Assembly (NCBI GenBank): GCA_000727475.1
Contig: KL647291.1
Coordinates: 906,325 to 970,324 of the forward strand
DNA from: Sarcocystis neurona
Taxonomy: Eukaryota > Apicomplexa > Conoidasida > Eucoccidiorida > Sarcocystidae
Length of the DNA stretch: 64,000 bases
Reading direction: 5' to 3'
The notes below the pieces were generated by a model, which worked only from the letters and a program-made list of their open reading frames with translations, did not search any database and had not been told where the DNA came from. Shown piece after piece: positions 13,167 through 27,500 of this stretch (position 1 is the stretch's first letter; each line of letters opens with the position of its first letter). The translations under genes were made by a program, and so were the position numbers.

Positions 13167-16100
13167 TTATGTGGCGGCACTGTGTGCCTTCGACTTCTTC
13201 TTTCTCTTTTTTTTCTTTGGCTCCTCCTCCTCCGCCTCCTTCTCCCCTACGTGATGCGACAACCGTCGCAGGGGCGGCCCTTGGGCATCTTCCGCACTTT
13301 TTTGCTGCTTCCCTTCACTGCTGTCCTGCTGCTCCTTCTCCGCTGCTGCTGCTGCTCCTGCCGCATCTCCTGCTGCACCTGCTGCAGCTTCACGATGCTT
13401 CTTCCGCTTCTTTCGCTTCTGTCCCTCTGCTGCTGCCGCTGCTCCTTCTTCTACGTCGTCTGTCCCGCCAAGCAACGGATTTGCAGCAGCAGCCTGTGCG
13501 GCTGCTTCCTTTCCAGTTGCTGCTCCCCCCTCCCCTCCCTCACCCTCCTCTGCTGCTGCTGCCGCTCGCTTCTTCCGCTTCTTCCGCAACTTCCGCGCGG
13601 CTGCTGCTGCCGCCTGCATCTCCGACGCCGCCTCTCGCATCACTTCTAAATTCTTTCGTGGCGTTATCCCATCCGCCAAATATCTACAAAGAGTCAGTCC
13701 GACAGTCGCAATCAAGTGTACACGCACTTCTGTGAAGATAAGCACATACAAATATCCACGTGGATTTACATATACTACCTGTATCACATGTTCATCTATA
13801 TGTGTATGTACGTGCATGATACACAGTTTTTTACAGCTGCAAGCTGCATTTTCACTCTCAGCGATGGGCGTGTACATAGACTGCAAGGGACTTTCGCACA
13901 CACATGAGATCCACAAAGGAATCGACCATACAACTACATGTGCTTCCATTAATATATATATATACACGTACGTGCGTATATATAAATACACCTTGTGACT
14001 CTGTATACGCATAGATATCAAACATATATATATATATGTCTTTACATTTTAATATATGTACGTCCCCCACGTGCCACATGAGAGGCAATCGTAACAGACG
14101 GATGGGCCCGAGAACATCGACTTATATCGTCACAGGACAGAAACAGATGTAATCGCAACGTGTGTGTCACGCTCTGTAGCCGTCATGAAAGTCCTCCACA
14201 CAGTCTCTGCGGGAAAATCGCTTGTTGTTCCCTAGCCTGGACATATATATATACGTACACACGCGTAGGCGTGATCGGCTACGGTCTCCTTATCTGTTAC
14301 GGCAAACACTGATACGTGCGCTACCAGATGAAATATCCCCATCTTCTCCGCAGGGTTCACACACGTGCATTGCATAAGTGGCTGTATACTAATCAAATGC
14401 GGCCGTCGTACGCAGATTCGCCATATATGTATATATAGATGGACACGTTTCTTTTCTCTCTTTTTATCTCTCCATGATGAGAGGAGAGAGACATCAGCAA
14501 AAACAGGATTTCTTCTCTACAAGTGAATGAAAGTGCATGTCTTCTTGAACTTCTCTTCAGTTTGTTCATGTGCATATATATACGCATGTACACCTGCAAG
14601 TATCCCTCCTCTCTCCATATACACATATACATACATATATATACGCCGTACGTATACATATATATATATGTATATATATATATCAACGGATAGGAAGTTG
14701 CATATGCACGAGGCTACAAAGGCATATATACATATATGCACTTTTCCTCTTTATTTCTCCCACTACGTGTGTGTGGCTATCTCTCTTCTGTCTCTTCCTC
14801 GCTCGTTGCAGATACGTCAGCGCGTAGCCAACGTGTTTACCTGAGCTTTTCTTCAAGCTGTTCTCGCAGTTTCACCCCGTAAATATTCGAGCGCGTGCTG
14901 CTGTCATTCGAGTCAGTTTGAGGAACCACGTCCTGTGCCTCTTCTGTGAACGCGTCAATTCGGGCGGCCAGCGCACACTTCGAGGCAAGATACCTAAACA
15001 AACGAATCGATATTCACACACAGACAAATATATATATATATATATTGACTTAGATAAAAAAATATATTCACAACTGCAAGACGCGGTGTATACATACATA
15101 TATATATATAAGATACATGTTTATCTATTATGTGAACATAAGTGTACAGAATGAGAGGAAGATGTAATGATATGCATGAAAACAAATACATGTACAGAAG
15201 CAGGACGCAGTGTGTATATATATATATATCTTTATATATATATATATGAACATCATTTTTGAACACAGGTATACATGAACAGAAAGATAACGATGTGCAC
15301 GAGAATATATGTACACAAGCAGGAGGCAGTATCATACATATACTCGTCTATTACGCCAACACCTGGGTAAAATTCACATACGGTTACCACTTCTCTGTAT
15401 ATGTATACGCACCGTAGATAACGTCCGTCACCCACGCAACTACGTACGTATTTCAGAAATTACACATATACGTATACGAATGGTGGAAGTACTGCTGCCT
15501 TGGCACTACTGGCATGGCGGCGGAGCAGAGATGTAAACACCAACCACATCCCTATATGTTAGCAGATGTAAAGCAGTAAGCAAACACAGCTATACCTTTA
15601 CACCGGCGAAGAAGACATTCTTCTACATGTGCCACTGCTCCAGCGCACAGAACCCGGCGCTCTGATGTGAAGAGAAAAAATCTAAAAGGGCGTCGTAGAT
15701 ACTGCAGCCGCAGACATCCTAGGAAACTTACAAATGGGATTGCCAGCTGGAATCACTTGGCAATACGGGTGTTAACGGCAGACGACGGTTCACGAAGTGA
15801 AGAAAGGAGTTGCGGAATGTCGTACACGCACACGTACACACACGTACACACACACAAAGGGCAACACACTTTTTCTGGGAATGAAACGGTCCAGAGGGGA
15901 AGAAGAAGAGGAATACGAAGAAGAAGAGAAAATGCAAAGAGAGAAGCACGTCTCTGCGCAGACCAAAATTTCTTTCCCTTCGTTTTTTCACCTGCTCATC
16001 CGTCCGCGGTGCTGCTGCTTCTTCACCCGACCGATAAAAGAAGAGTGGAACAGGAGCCCGTACTTGGGCGTTTTCCCGCTCTTCGACTTGAGTGCTCGAA

Positions 16101-19100
16101 AAAGAGCCTGGCGCCGCAAGAAGAGAGAAAAACGAGGAAGGAATAGAACGAAGACAATAGGGAGATAAGCGGTTCGCCGAACAAAACGTGCGAAAACGAG
16201 AGAATAGCTGGAAAAGTGGCAAAGAACCATTCGACAAAGACTTTGTCGAAATCGACACGAGTTCGTACACACGCAGAAAAAGTGGCCTGTCGAAAACAGG
16301 AAGCAAGGAAGCCAAAAAGAAAGCCGACTTCCTCTAAAGAGACAGGGGAGCGGGGGGGAAAAGTGAGACGAGAAAAGACCTCGCGCTCACAAAGTCTCAC
16401 GAAATAAGAAAAGCAAAGTTCTCCGTTGAAAGACGACGTGATTAGAGGGCAGTGAACGACGCGCGTCTGTAAGGGGAACAGAAAGGAAAACGACAAATAA
16501 ATAGAAGAGAAGCGAAAAAGGAGGGGCGGTTACCGAAAGCAAAGAGAAACAATTTAGAATGATTTACCAATAAGGTGGCTGCTGCTGCTCAGTCATGAAT
16601 AGTAAAAACGTCTCCCCTTCTCCCCAGAAATTCCCCCAGTCTCCACACGGAGCAGCTGCACTACTGTGAGAACGGAGACCCAACAAGAATCGCAGAGATA
16701 TACAAATTGCATACCACCACAGAAGGAAGAATGTACTCATAAGAACTGGTGCAAAGTAAGGAAAAGTGATTACCTTCCACAGACATACACCAGCGAGATG
16801 GTATTAACACAGCGAAGAAAAACAGAAAGAAGCGTGAAGAAGCGAAGCATAAAAAGACGACTATCCCGAGTCAAGAAGACGGGAGCAGTAAATACCAAAA
16901 GTCTGCTCTACGCAGACACGTCATTCAAACGAAGAAGACGACAGGGCGTCCACGAAGATATGACAAACACGAAATCTACGCGATGCATCCCGTAGGGAGG
17001 CAAATATTCCACGAAAGCCGCAGCAGCTGGTCCAACACGACAACCTCCACCAGGAGCAGCAGTGACGGCCACACCTGCACTTCTAGCATGTACACGTGCA
17101 GCAGCACCAATATTAGCAGCAGCAGCAGAAGCAGTAGGAGTAGGGCACGGCTCTCAAAACACACGCATCAGAAAAGCCGTTCTCTGTGTTTTTTACCTCG
17201 CAACTAAACACGCACAAATCTACAGAGAGCTACGTACACCAGTTCGAGGGGATATGTCTATAGGTATCCCCTGATGAAACACGAAGAGAAATCTACGTAT
17301 CTGTATATATAACTTTATAAACACGGAAGTGTCGCGACCTTTACGGCAAAAGATTTCTTTTCTCCTTCTTATACTTCTCCCTCTACACATCTGAAACGCC
17401 TGTGCCTCTCCCATTCACATCTGACGCCGATATATGTACATACACGCGTAAGAGGAAAACGACAGTGCTCCTGTAGGGGGATTGAAGACCGTTTCCCTCC
17501 GGCACTGAAACACGGGCACGTCTACAGACACCTTTCCACATATGGAAGAAAAGATGACAGGCTGGGTCAAAAAGACAATCTTCTTTGTCTCTCTCTTTCA
17601 CTTTCCTGTCTCGCTCTACCACACACGCGCATGCAACTGCTAACAAATGTTCCTCTTGATTTTTTGAGAAAAACTGACTTTTTCGGCGCCAAGAATTTGA
17701 ATTGTCGACGCAGGATACTTTGCAAGATTCACAAGAGACCCTGCATGAGAGATCAGTCGGGCCGCCAACACTTCTCCGAGCACGGCCTTCAAATTTGGTG
17801 ACACGAAATTCATTTTGCTGCTCAGGTAATCCTGCAGTCCCTTCCGTTGCTCACACAAGCGCAACACCTGCACAAGAAACACACGCGGCCTCAAGAAAAG
17901 CGTCCTATTCAATAGAGGAGTCCACACACGTATAACGTAGAACACACACAGCAATATTGACCCGATGAATAGGTGCGTACATATATATGCATGTGTACAT
18001 CACCGGATACACATGTGCTACGTGCGTATATCCACAAACATCCATATACACATATATACAGCCAGAGAGATATACTCACGTATAGGGTGTGTAGAGGGAT
18101 GTATGGATATCCACGTCCACACACATATGTGAAGAGGTGGCGCACCTGCAATGTGTACGTATTAGTGTATACTCGGAGAGAGAGAATGAGACAGAGACAA
18201 CCATGCGGACATACGATGCACAGGTATACGTATGTCTGTGAAGTTCGACACGCAGAAGTAGAGACACAAGAAACGCACGTTTTCACGTTTCGCCAGGTGG
18301 TTGCACACACCTCTGCAAGCCACGTACTCCCGCACACACTCTCTATAGAAAACGATCCACATAAATACGTATATACATATATATATATGTATGGATGCAC
18401 ACAAATCAATCTTTTGGTGAAGAAACACGTCTACACAAACACACCAAGAATACGGGAAAATAAAACCACTTCCGCTGCCGACGACCAAGATCTTCCTTCT
18501 TTATCTTTTCTTCTTGACTCTCCGTAATACGTGCCCTAGTCCAGAACGAAACCCGCGTACACGTCCATATACATATATATACATACATACATACATGTAC
18601 AGCTACTGAAGGTTTGTGCCTACTACAACAAACCTTCATATATAAACATAAAAAGGTATGTGGACCTATACAAATATACACACACATGTGCAGACACTCA
18701 TCTTTAAATTTATGAAGCCATACACAAACAGTAGTACAACTGTGTGGAAAATTTATCCAAAATCAGCTATTGCCGGAAGAAGCTTTCACTTGCAGCCTCA
18801 CCAGCCTCCTAACGCCTTCACCCGTGTACACGTATATGTCTTGTGTAATTACATAGATGAAGAGAGGGAGATGTGTTGATACATTTGCTCACTAGCACTG
18901 CAAATATTTGCACGTATACGTATACGTACAATATACGGGAATCACGTCACACCCTCCACCAGCGTCTTACCTACACAGATGTGTAACTACACGAAAGACG
19001 TACATATACCCTCCTTTTCGAATACAAGAAAACAGACACATGTGTTCACCAACTATTCAGACGTAAGACACTCTCAGTCGAATATCAAGGAAACGATATG

Positions 19101-21575
19101 CACACGTGTATATACATATATATATATATGACCGCGTACAAACGAGGAAAAAAGAAGAATACCTGGTCCGCCAACTTGGAAATATTTTCGAACTCCGCGT
19201 CGCTGATTTCCTGTCCCATGGAGTGCTTCAAAGCAAAAAGAACTTCTTCTAAAACCTCTTCACTACCTCCACATGCTTCGAGTAAATCAGCTCGTCGCTC
19301 CTGCAGCAGCGTCACAAAACAACAGCAGCGGCCGCCCAGACGCGCGTGCGGAATGAATGCCCAGAAGAGGTTTAAGTAATTTTCCACGTATTCGTATTCC
19401 CTGTTTCAGTACGCACTACGTATTAGTTACCTACTGGCTGCGCACAAAACATTTTGGTTCATGTACATGCTTCCTGTACACACGTGCGCGTACCGGCACA
19501 TATATAAACTTTTATGATTACAGGGACTACCTCTATATATATATGTGTATGATCTATATGTACAAATATATATACATCTACACGTACATCGATATATACA
19601 TAGATATCTCTATATGATGTGCAAATAAGTGTCTATACGTATGTATGTATTAAAAATGTCAATACTCCTGCATATATATATATACATACACGAATAGGAA
19701 TACTTAAGTATAGACTTAAACGTATACAAATCAATACACGTATAGATATTTGTCTCGACATATGATATGCACATGCGAATCCATTTTACAACTTTTCATA
19801 GTAATAGAGACAACGCGGCTGTGCCCCGAGGAAAGCCTCTACAACCACAGCGGGTCACACACACACACACATACACACACACACACACACGCACGCACAG
19901 AAACGCAGCAATTCGGTGTCACGACACTCCACACAAGTACACGGCCGCTCTACATAAAACCACACGTCTAGCGGGAAACTCTACTTTTACTCTTTGCTTG
20001 TCTGGACACAACAATATCAGAATATACACAAATATATACACACACACGTGCACACATACATATGTGTACCTACCCAGAATAAAACCTCACTCTCCCCTTT
20101 ACACAGTCACCTTCTTCTCTTTCGTCACACACATCTTTTCCTCACTACACGTACATATAAATATATATATATATGATATATATATATGATATATATATAT
20201 ATGTGTATATGTATATATATATATATATATATGCCTGTACATACATTTGCGTGTGTGATACTGTATCATACGTGTCAGTCTCGCGTCAGCGCGTCCGTCT
20301 CTGTTTCCCTTGGCAGATTTGTTCAACGCCACACACACACACGTTGTGAACAAAACGTACCCACACACACTCGGTTATATATACGCATACACACGTACGT
20401 GCACACGTGTAGGTTACGCCTATATAAATGTATACGCCCACTCATAGACTTAAATATACGCATACGTACTCCATACACAGATACAGGTGTACACACTTTA
20501 AAACGCTACACACGGGTGTACACACCTCGTCTGAGGCGTACTTGGGTCAAGCACATATATGAATGCTGAATAATTCAATATACTCATGTCCCACATATTG
20601 GATAGATAAATAAGGGTACATACCTAGAGAGAGTCCCCTTTCTATGTATCCACATACATAAATATATCCTTCAAGCCACAGAGTAAAGGCACGTGGACGC
20701 TTGAGTGTATCTACAGACACATACACGCACACATCCTTTTCCTTGACAATTTTGCACGTCCCTCTTATTTCTTGACCCATACATCTGCGCACCTGTTCAG
20801 TAAAGTTTTCTTTGATTTGAACGGCCTTAAGGACCTTGCAGTACGCCTCAGTATCGGAGACAATCTTGAGAAGCTCCGGAAAATGCCACCCATACCACTC
20901 TTTCAATTTCATCGCGAAGGCGTTAATGTTTTTGTCGAGCGTGTCCAACAGCGCAACAGACTGCATGACCGGTTTATCGTGCTTGCGAGGATCTTCTTGC
21001 ATTTTGCTGCGGCTGTAGCTGTGTCCCAGTCCAACCTGAAATTTCTCGACAGGAAGTTCCTGGAGTTGGTGAGTGAGTTTCTGCATATGCTGTCTGCAGC
21101 CGCGCATCAGCTCCACAACATTGGCGTTGTAGACGATGCGGAAGCCAGCATCGGCTAAACTTTTCCCAAGTGCAGGATCTATCACGCCAATCGCTGCAGA
21201 GGCGACGGACGAAGAGGCAGATGTATTACTGCCGCCCTCGCCGCTGTGAAAAGGAGCTTCACTGCTACTCTCTGCCGCCGCGTCGCTAGACTTGTGTCGC
21301 TTCTTCTTTAGTTGCGAAGGCAAATTAAATTGCAGGAAGTCTGTAATGGTAGGACATACTGTCCCACCGGTAATGGCCAGTTGCACCTCCAGTGCTTCTT
21401 CCGCATTCGCAAAGGGGTGGAAAGCCACCGTCTGCACCACTTGACGGAATCTTTGAAAATCCAGACAAGCCTCCTGTACCGCCGCTGCGTCCTGGCCTAC
21501 CTCGTCCCATCCTTTCACCCGTGCAAGCAGCAGTCCGGGCGCACATTCGAACAGAAGAAAGAGATCGTCCGCCAT
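13167..21575 (-). CDS. NOP56: Nucleolar protein 56, box C/D snoRNP core protein (6 exons)
   Basis: Exons, 5' to 3': 21,575-20,793, 19,300-19,163, 17,867-17,679, 16,107-15,992, 14,993-14,841 and 13,683-13,167, all GT-AG and in phase; product 631 aa. NOP56 pairs with NOP58 on box C/D snoRNAs and holds fibrillarin for rRNA 2'-O-methylation in the nucleolus. The NOP5 N-terminal domain is at about 3-85 (AFHPFANAEEALE at 51-63). GLGHSYSRSK is at 182-191 and EWYGWHFPELLKI lies in the coiled-coil region. The Nop domain runs from about 310 to 430 (LISHAGSLVNLAKYPAS, then ALFRALKSKSGKTPKYGLLF). A Ser/Ala/Lys linker at 90-125 and an Asp/Ser insertion near 427-445 are extra to the human protein. The 171-residue last exon carries three Lys/Arg clusters in polyalanine. 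The start follows from the domain alignment; the frame stays open upstream through a C/T-rich leader. Confidence 0.96.
13324..13640 (-). repeat. CAG-sense trinucleotide block inside NOP56 exon 6
   Basis: Interrupted CTG/GCC triplets on the plus strand read as GCA/GCG/GCC on the coding strand. They encode polyalanine tracts broken by Glu/Gly and by Lys/Arg clusters. This is a homopolymeric amino-acid repeat with the CAG register on the coding strand. Confidence 0.85.
15060..15345. repeat. Minisatellite in NOP56 intron 4, about 3 copies
   Basis: A unit of about 115 bases recurs: CAAGCAGGA(C/G)GCAGT, a TA run, then GAACA...GGTATACATGAACAGA and a (G/T)ATGTGCA-type tail. Copies start near 15,075, 15,197 and 15,316. 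The intron spans 14,994-15,991. Confidence 0.75.
19853..19896. repeat. CA microsatellite in NOP56 intron 1
   Basis: A (CA)n run of about 40 bases with one T interruption and a GCACGCAC end. Confidence 0.9.
20155..20235. repeat. TA microsatellite in NOP56 intron 1
   Basis: About 80 bases of (TA)n broken by GATA and GTGTA units. It is self-complementary and could form a hairpin or cruciform. Confidence 0.85.
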
Positions 21576-24500
21576 CGTGGAAGAGTGAAGGGGAGAACAA
21601 TGCGGAGGAAAACGGGGACAGGGCGAGAATGGAACGAAGTGGAAGAGGACAAGGAGGGCACGACGAACAGTCGCACACGAGGGACACACGAGACGATGTT
21701 GGAACAAGGAAAAAGGGGAAATGGAAGGAGGGGACACGAGCACCACACAGGGGCGGTCAACGTAGAGAGGAATAAAAGAGGAACAGAAAGATGCCGGGGA
21801 AGTGATAACCAATGAGAGAAAACCGCGCGGCAAAGAGGAAGTAGAGTATAACGTGGGACCACGAACGGAGACGATGACAACAACTAAGGCGAAAAGGAGC
21901 AGACCGGCAGAATTGAAGACAAGAAACGCGACAAAGGACACTGCTTCACACGCAGATCCGCTCTTCCCTAATTCGGCTACACCTCTCTTCCCTTATAAGA
22001 TGTCGAAAGGGGTTCCGTGACCGTGTATGCCCCGGCAAACCATCTCCGACAGTCGATTTGTAAACCCGTGCGGTGTCCAGTGTATATATCTATATGAAAG
22101 TCAGTTGCAGAAGCTGCCCTTAGCAAAACGGATGGGGAACCTGTCTAACAGTGGTGCACGGTGTCAGCAAAAGCAGAGAGAGAACGGTGAAGAAACGCGT
22201 GCATAGGACGGGCATTCTGCAAGTATGGGGGGGCGATCCGCACTGAAGACTCACAAGCGGGGAACCTCGGGAAATCGGCATCGTACATTCGCAAGCCAGG
22301 ATACATAACTCTCCTTTTACGCAACAATAGCTGGCACTGGTGAAGGATTTCCTTTGTCATTCGCGTAAGATACCTAGGCGGAGAATCTGCTTGCGGCCTC
22401 GAAAAATTAAAGAAGCGAACTCCACAAGTCGAGTCTGTTGCAAACACCGAAACTTCCCTGCATATGCAGGAAGGAAGTCAAGAATACCTTGTAACACGGA
22501 GAAACACAATCACCACGCAACGTAGTTTTTTTCCTTCTTCAAGCGTGCAATGTACATTTTAGAGAACACCACCTCTGCCGTACACTCAGCCTGCGTTTCG
22601 ACTACAGCTGAGTTCCGTCCACCAGCTAAGCATCAAAAAAAGAGTCTCCATCTTCGCTGTGAAGGAGAAAAAAAATAGCAGAGGGACGGGCGCAACTCTG
22701 CCTGCAAAGGAACTAAACGATGTGTCACTCGAACATGCACGCGGGAATTAAAGCATCGCAACAGCCCTCTGTAATATTTCGACGTGGTGTGGGGGGTGGT
22801 GTAGCGACAGGATGTCCACAAAAAAACATTGTGGAAAACGAGACTTCACCACCTAAGTCAGGAAAGGAATTTTTGTGTTGACAGGAGGTACTTAAAAGTG
22901 AATGTGGCAATCGGTCGCGGAACGAGTGTGGACTGATAATAAGCGGGTGAATCGAGAGTTGCAACGATCCACGGTGATCCTTGAAAAACACCGCGCTCAC
23001 CTTAAAAGAGCAAGAGTGAATGAACACACTTTCAAAGCTTACAACCGATTTCCAAGAAGGCAACAGAACTTCATCGTTCTGCGCAACATTGCTGCTGACG
23101 TACACTCCGCGCAACCATCCAGCGTCTGCCTAGATCTGTTGAAAGGTACGCGAGACTACGCAGCTAGAGAGCTTCGATTGCAAAGGTAGGAGCAGGCGCT
23201 AGTTGCGCGTAGATGTAGGCACGTGCTCGTATGCGTGTGTTTCCTGCCGAGAGCTCCGTAGAGAGGCTTTTCTGATTCACTGAACATTCCCGTCCACGTC
23301 TGTGCTCACACTAGCAGATTTTCCACATCTAAAGATATATGTGGGACGGGAGGATAAGATAGACTGGAGGCGCAGTAGTAGAGGAAGTCGTGCTAGGGAT
23401 TTATAAGAGAAGTGATTCGTTTGTCTGCCGACAATTGGGTGTAGGTTTCCAGGGAGTCGGTTGAACGAATGGAGGATACAACTGTTTCTGAAACTTCTGT
23501 AGGAGAGAGTGGTATAAATAAACTGCAGTAGCTACAACGTCTCCTTGCAGGTGAGTGTGGTATAAATAAAGTGGAGCAGTTATTTTCCAGCACATTGTCC
23601 TCCCTCAGAATAGAAAGAATTACTGTTGTACGTGGGGTCAAATGTATCAAATAGGCGCAGAACTGCATGGGATCCATAGTTTCGCCAGTACGAATTATAT
23701 TCAGAGTTTATCCTCAGTCTCAGGAGAGAACTGTCGTGCTTTTGTTTGCTGCGACTATATTTTGCTTGTTTTTGTTCGGTCAGTTTCCGAACTTCCACAC
23801 ATGAGACAGACTACTACATTTTTGTCTGTTGATGGGCAACGTGCACATACAGTTCTACTCTCCTGGCACAGCCCACTGCCTGGAATTTCACATTCAAATA
23901 CCACTGATACTGCTTACTCTTCTACAGTAAGTATCAGAAAGGTGGTCGTGATAGTTAAACGTACTTCCCGCTGTCACAATGGCACAGCGGTGGTAAACAC
24001 CACAGGGGGGGAGATATACGTAGATGAGGGTGTTTGTGTGTTAAGGTATATAAATGTGTGTATGTGTGTTTGTGTTCGTGTCGGTGTGATTGTCCCCCCC
24101 GTACATATATATATATATATGTATATATAGATGTAAACACACATACGTGATAGGCTGAAACGGGCGTCTACACGTGTACATACACGTACGCGTACATGAT
24201 ACTGAAAAAAGGTACGCATATTGGAGCGTGGGAGTTTCTCGTCTACTACATTCATGCTTCGCAATGTAGGAAAATCAAGTGACGTCTTCGCGGTAGTGTG
24301 TTTCCCGCATATTCGACCGATCATTTATCGAAATCGTCGCCGAAGCGCAAAAATAGACGCCTGCAATGAGTCAACTTGCACAGTATTAGTGAGATTTCTT
24401 TGAAGAGCTCACGCACGAAACACACAAAAGCACTGGGGGTACGCTATTCTGCAAAGATTCTATTCTTTCCAGCTTGTACACATCAGGCTACTTCCATACG

Positions 24501-27500
24501 GTTAGTGTGCTGTCTACGAAAGCTGCGCGCCTGTATGCTTCAGGTGAACATAGTAGAGCAATGAGCGGAAACAAGCTTCGCAGGATTTCCCTGCGCATAT
24601 ACACCAAAGACATAAGTAGACCATATTTTAGTCTACCTTCGGATGTCTGGGTACGTCCTGGAAAATATAGCCGCACTACGAAATGGTCTAGACTCTCATA
24701 TGTAGGCACGTTTTGCAGACTTCCGTTAACGCTGTTCATGAGAAGAGGAGAGCATTCACGCCTTAGCACATCCAGTTTGATATTGTACGTGATAGGCACA
24801 ACCCGCGTGATTTCGCGCGTAGTACGCTCTGTAAATCGTGCAACTTTCAGCCACAAAGTTGGCGAACACGAGCGAATGACCGAACAAGTGTGATGGGGTT
24901 GTTTCCCGCCTGTCATGATGTATCGCACAAAAAGTAGAGTGCAGCGATGCTACGTGGCGAAAAGTACTCAAGGTGAAAAGAAGACACGGAAATTCTATAC
25001 AACGCATATAGAGGACCGTTGGACCTCTTGTATGCCGAAAGATGGACTCAAGTACGAAGTACCTTGCAGTGTGTGTACTGCAGGTTTCGTTAAGTACTTC
25101 ACATGTAGGTATTTTGCAGGACAATACTCTCGAAAGATGCCTACCAAGATCTGTTGTATTGTACAAGGCTCTCTCCTGACAGTAGGACTCTCCAGACACC
25201 TCCATGTGCCTCTCAAAACCCGATATGTAAGCGTATGTGCCGTGTATTGGCCGTATTTTTACAGACGCTTGGAGACAAAAGTGGTAATCCAAAAAGCCAT
25301 ATTTTGTTTCTTTTGCGCGCAACCGCACCCTAGTTGGTTCCGGTTGCTAGCTGAACGCTAGTATACACTTAAATTCTGCTTAATCACGCTGGAAAAGTCA
25401 AGTTTCCTAGTGCAGGCGCGACAAGAATGAGTAACCAAAGGCCACCTTGTTTGCCTGTGGAATTTACTGTTCCTCCCCTATTCCATTTTTTGTTGCGTGT
25501 GTGTCCACATGTGTATTTTCACAGAAGCGTTCAAATTTCGACGTAGAAATATGCTGACTGCACCTGCCAGGAACGACACCTTCTTAGTCCGTTGTCGGAA
25601 TCCAGCATCAAATGAAGGTGCTCTGTAAAATGTATCCGACAGGAGACCCTTCGCCGTAGTTAACTCTACGGTCGAGCACGAGATATAACTCAGGGCTTGT
25701 GTTACGCTTGAGGATTACCTATCATTCCTACAAAATCAGCCGCCACCTGACTCCGATCATCCAGACGGTGTTGTCATACGTCGAAATCTATTAATTTGTC
25801 ACACACACACACACATACGAATTTGCCTTGTCCGGAGTTGTCATACATCGCATTCCCCTGATTGGTCACACTCACGGGGAAGAGGCAACACGCGCGACTA
25901 TTTGTTGCATTTCTCTTGAAGAGTCATGGGATCAACCATCAACTTACACCCACTTTGAGATACCTACAGAAATGTTTGAGGATGTGTGCACCCGTATTGT
26001 ACGTGCCTTGCTTTGATATACCGCTGTCCCCGTGCACCAGTGTACCAAGCATACTTCCACTTCCCACCATTTCTGTGATCAGCTCCTTCGACATGTACCT
26101 GTACGATGGTGGCTCTGTGAGTATTCGCTCTAGTCACATACCCCTCTTCTTTTTCTTTCCCTTCCACACGGCCTCCAGTTAACTTCCAGTGTCGCACAAT
26201 CCACACAGTATGGTTTCGCTCATGACGTGGGCATGCCTCCGAGGATTTCAGCTTCCTTCTTTTTTTCGCAGTGCATCAGAAGCTGTGCGAGACTATACTG
26301 ACTTGGTAATCAGAACCGCCTTTGCTGAGTCCCACTCGTGGCTCTTGCATGTCTGTATAACGTACAAGAATGTAGAGTCGCAAGTACGAATGACGAATAC
26401 AACTAGCTGTTCCACGATGCGTGCACACCGTTGCTTACCTGCCGACCTCCGCTCGTCTCATACGTACCATAGGGAAAGCCATTGTGTTTTTACTCAGAGG
26501 TCCGCCTTGCAGTGATGGTGTGGTAGTTAACGTGCTTCTGTTGACTGCATACCAAGATTTGGGCTACGCTGTACAGCACGGCGTAGTTGCAGATGGAGTC
26601 TACAGTAGTTAGTAAACCAACTTGAGCATAGTGCCCCAGGCAGACAAAAATTGAAATCCAGTCACCACTGCATTTTGAAAGGGCGGAGCCTGCGCGTTCC
26701 ACTGGCTCACATATGGATACCGGCTAAGGCACTACGCGTCGGCGCCCCCCACTGCCCGTCTTTCTTCTACGTTTTCAGGGTCTGTTCCACTGTGTCTCTA
26801 TATCTCCGAAAATTACTGCAGAACCACCGTTTCATGCACACTGATGCAGGAGTCGGCCTACGCATGCCGTGCACGTGCAGCCGGGCTTGCTTTGCCGTCG
26901 TCCGCCCAGCGCGACTGGTGCTCCCGCCTAACCGGTCGCCCTGCATGGGTGGTGCCTTCACCCCCCTGTGCGTTGCAAGGAAGGAGGAGATGTGCTCTTT
27001 CTGCGATATTTGGTTCACTCTCTATTTCTCCACTCCTGTGTACTAGGTACAGAAGTCGATGTCTGCCTTCTAGCGACGTCTTCCCTTTTTCCGTCGGCCG
27101 TCCGTGCGACCCATCGGGTTCCGCTTCATTTCCCTCCTGGGTTTGTCCCGGTGCCTTCACCCCCCTCGGTACCCATATCTGAGCCACTGGGACGCAGTTT
27201 GTATCCACTTTTTCCGCACTGCAGTGCTGAATGTTTTCCACATATTTATCTCTCTGTGGTGCTATGACCAGGTTGGTTTACCTGCCGTTGTACAGTCCAC
27301 CGCCAAGCAGCCGCACACCACAAACTCAGTGTGTGCGCTCAGGCGCACTCATGCGTACCTCTTAGTTGCGTGGCTGACCTCCCTGTTTTCACGTAAGAAA
27401 CGTGAACAGGCGGGGGACTTTTTCGCCTTTCATTTCCTTTCCACTGCCTGGCTGTCATTTCGGAATTTCCTGCGAGGTCCGTTTGCTTCACGCGGCGTTT

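Noticed and set aside
13684..20792. Intronic box C/D snoRNAs in NOP56
   Set aside because: NOP56 introns host snoRNAs in some animals, but by eye I found no paired C (RUGAUGA) and D (CUGA) boxes at proper spacing. A dedicated snoRNA scan would be needed.
24474..25361. Four overlapping open frames of 139-190 codons on both strands
   Set aside because: They contradict each other, have no recognisable domain and lack clear splice partners. Low local stop density explains them.
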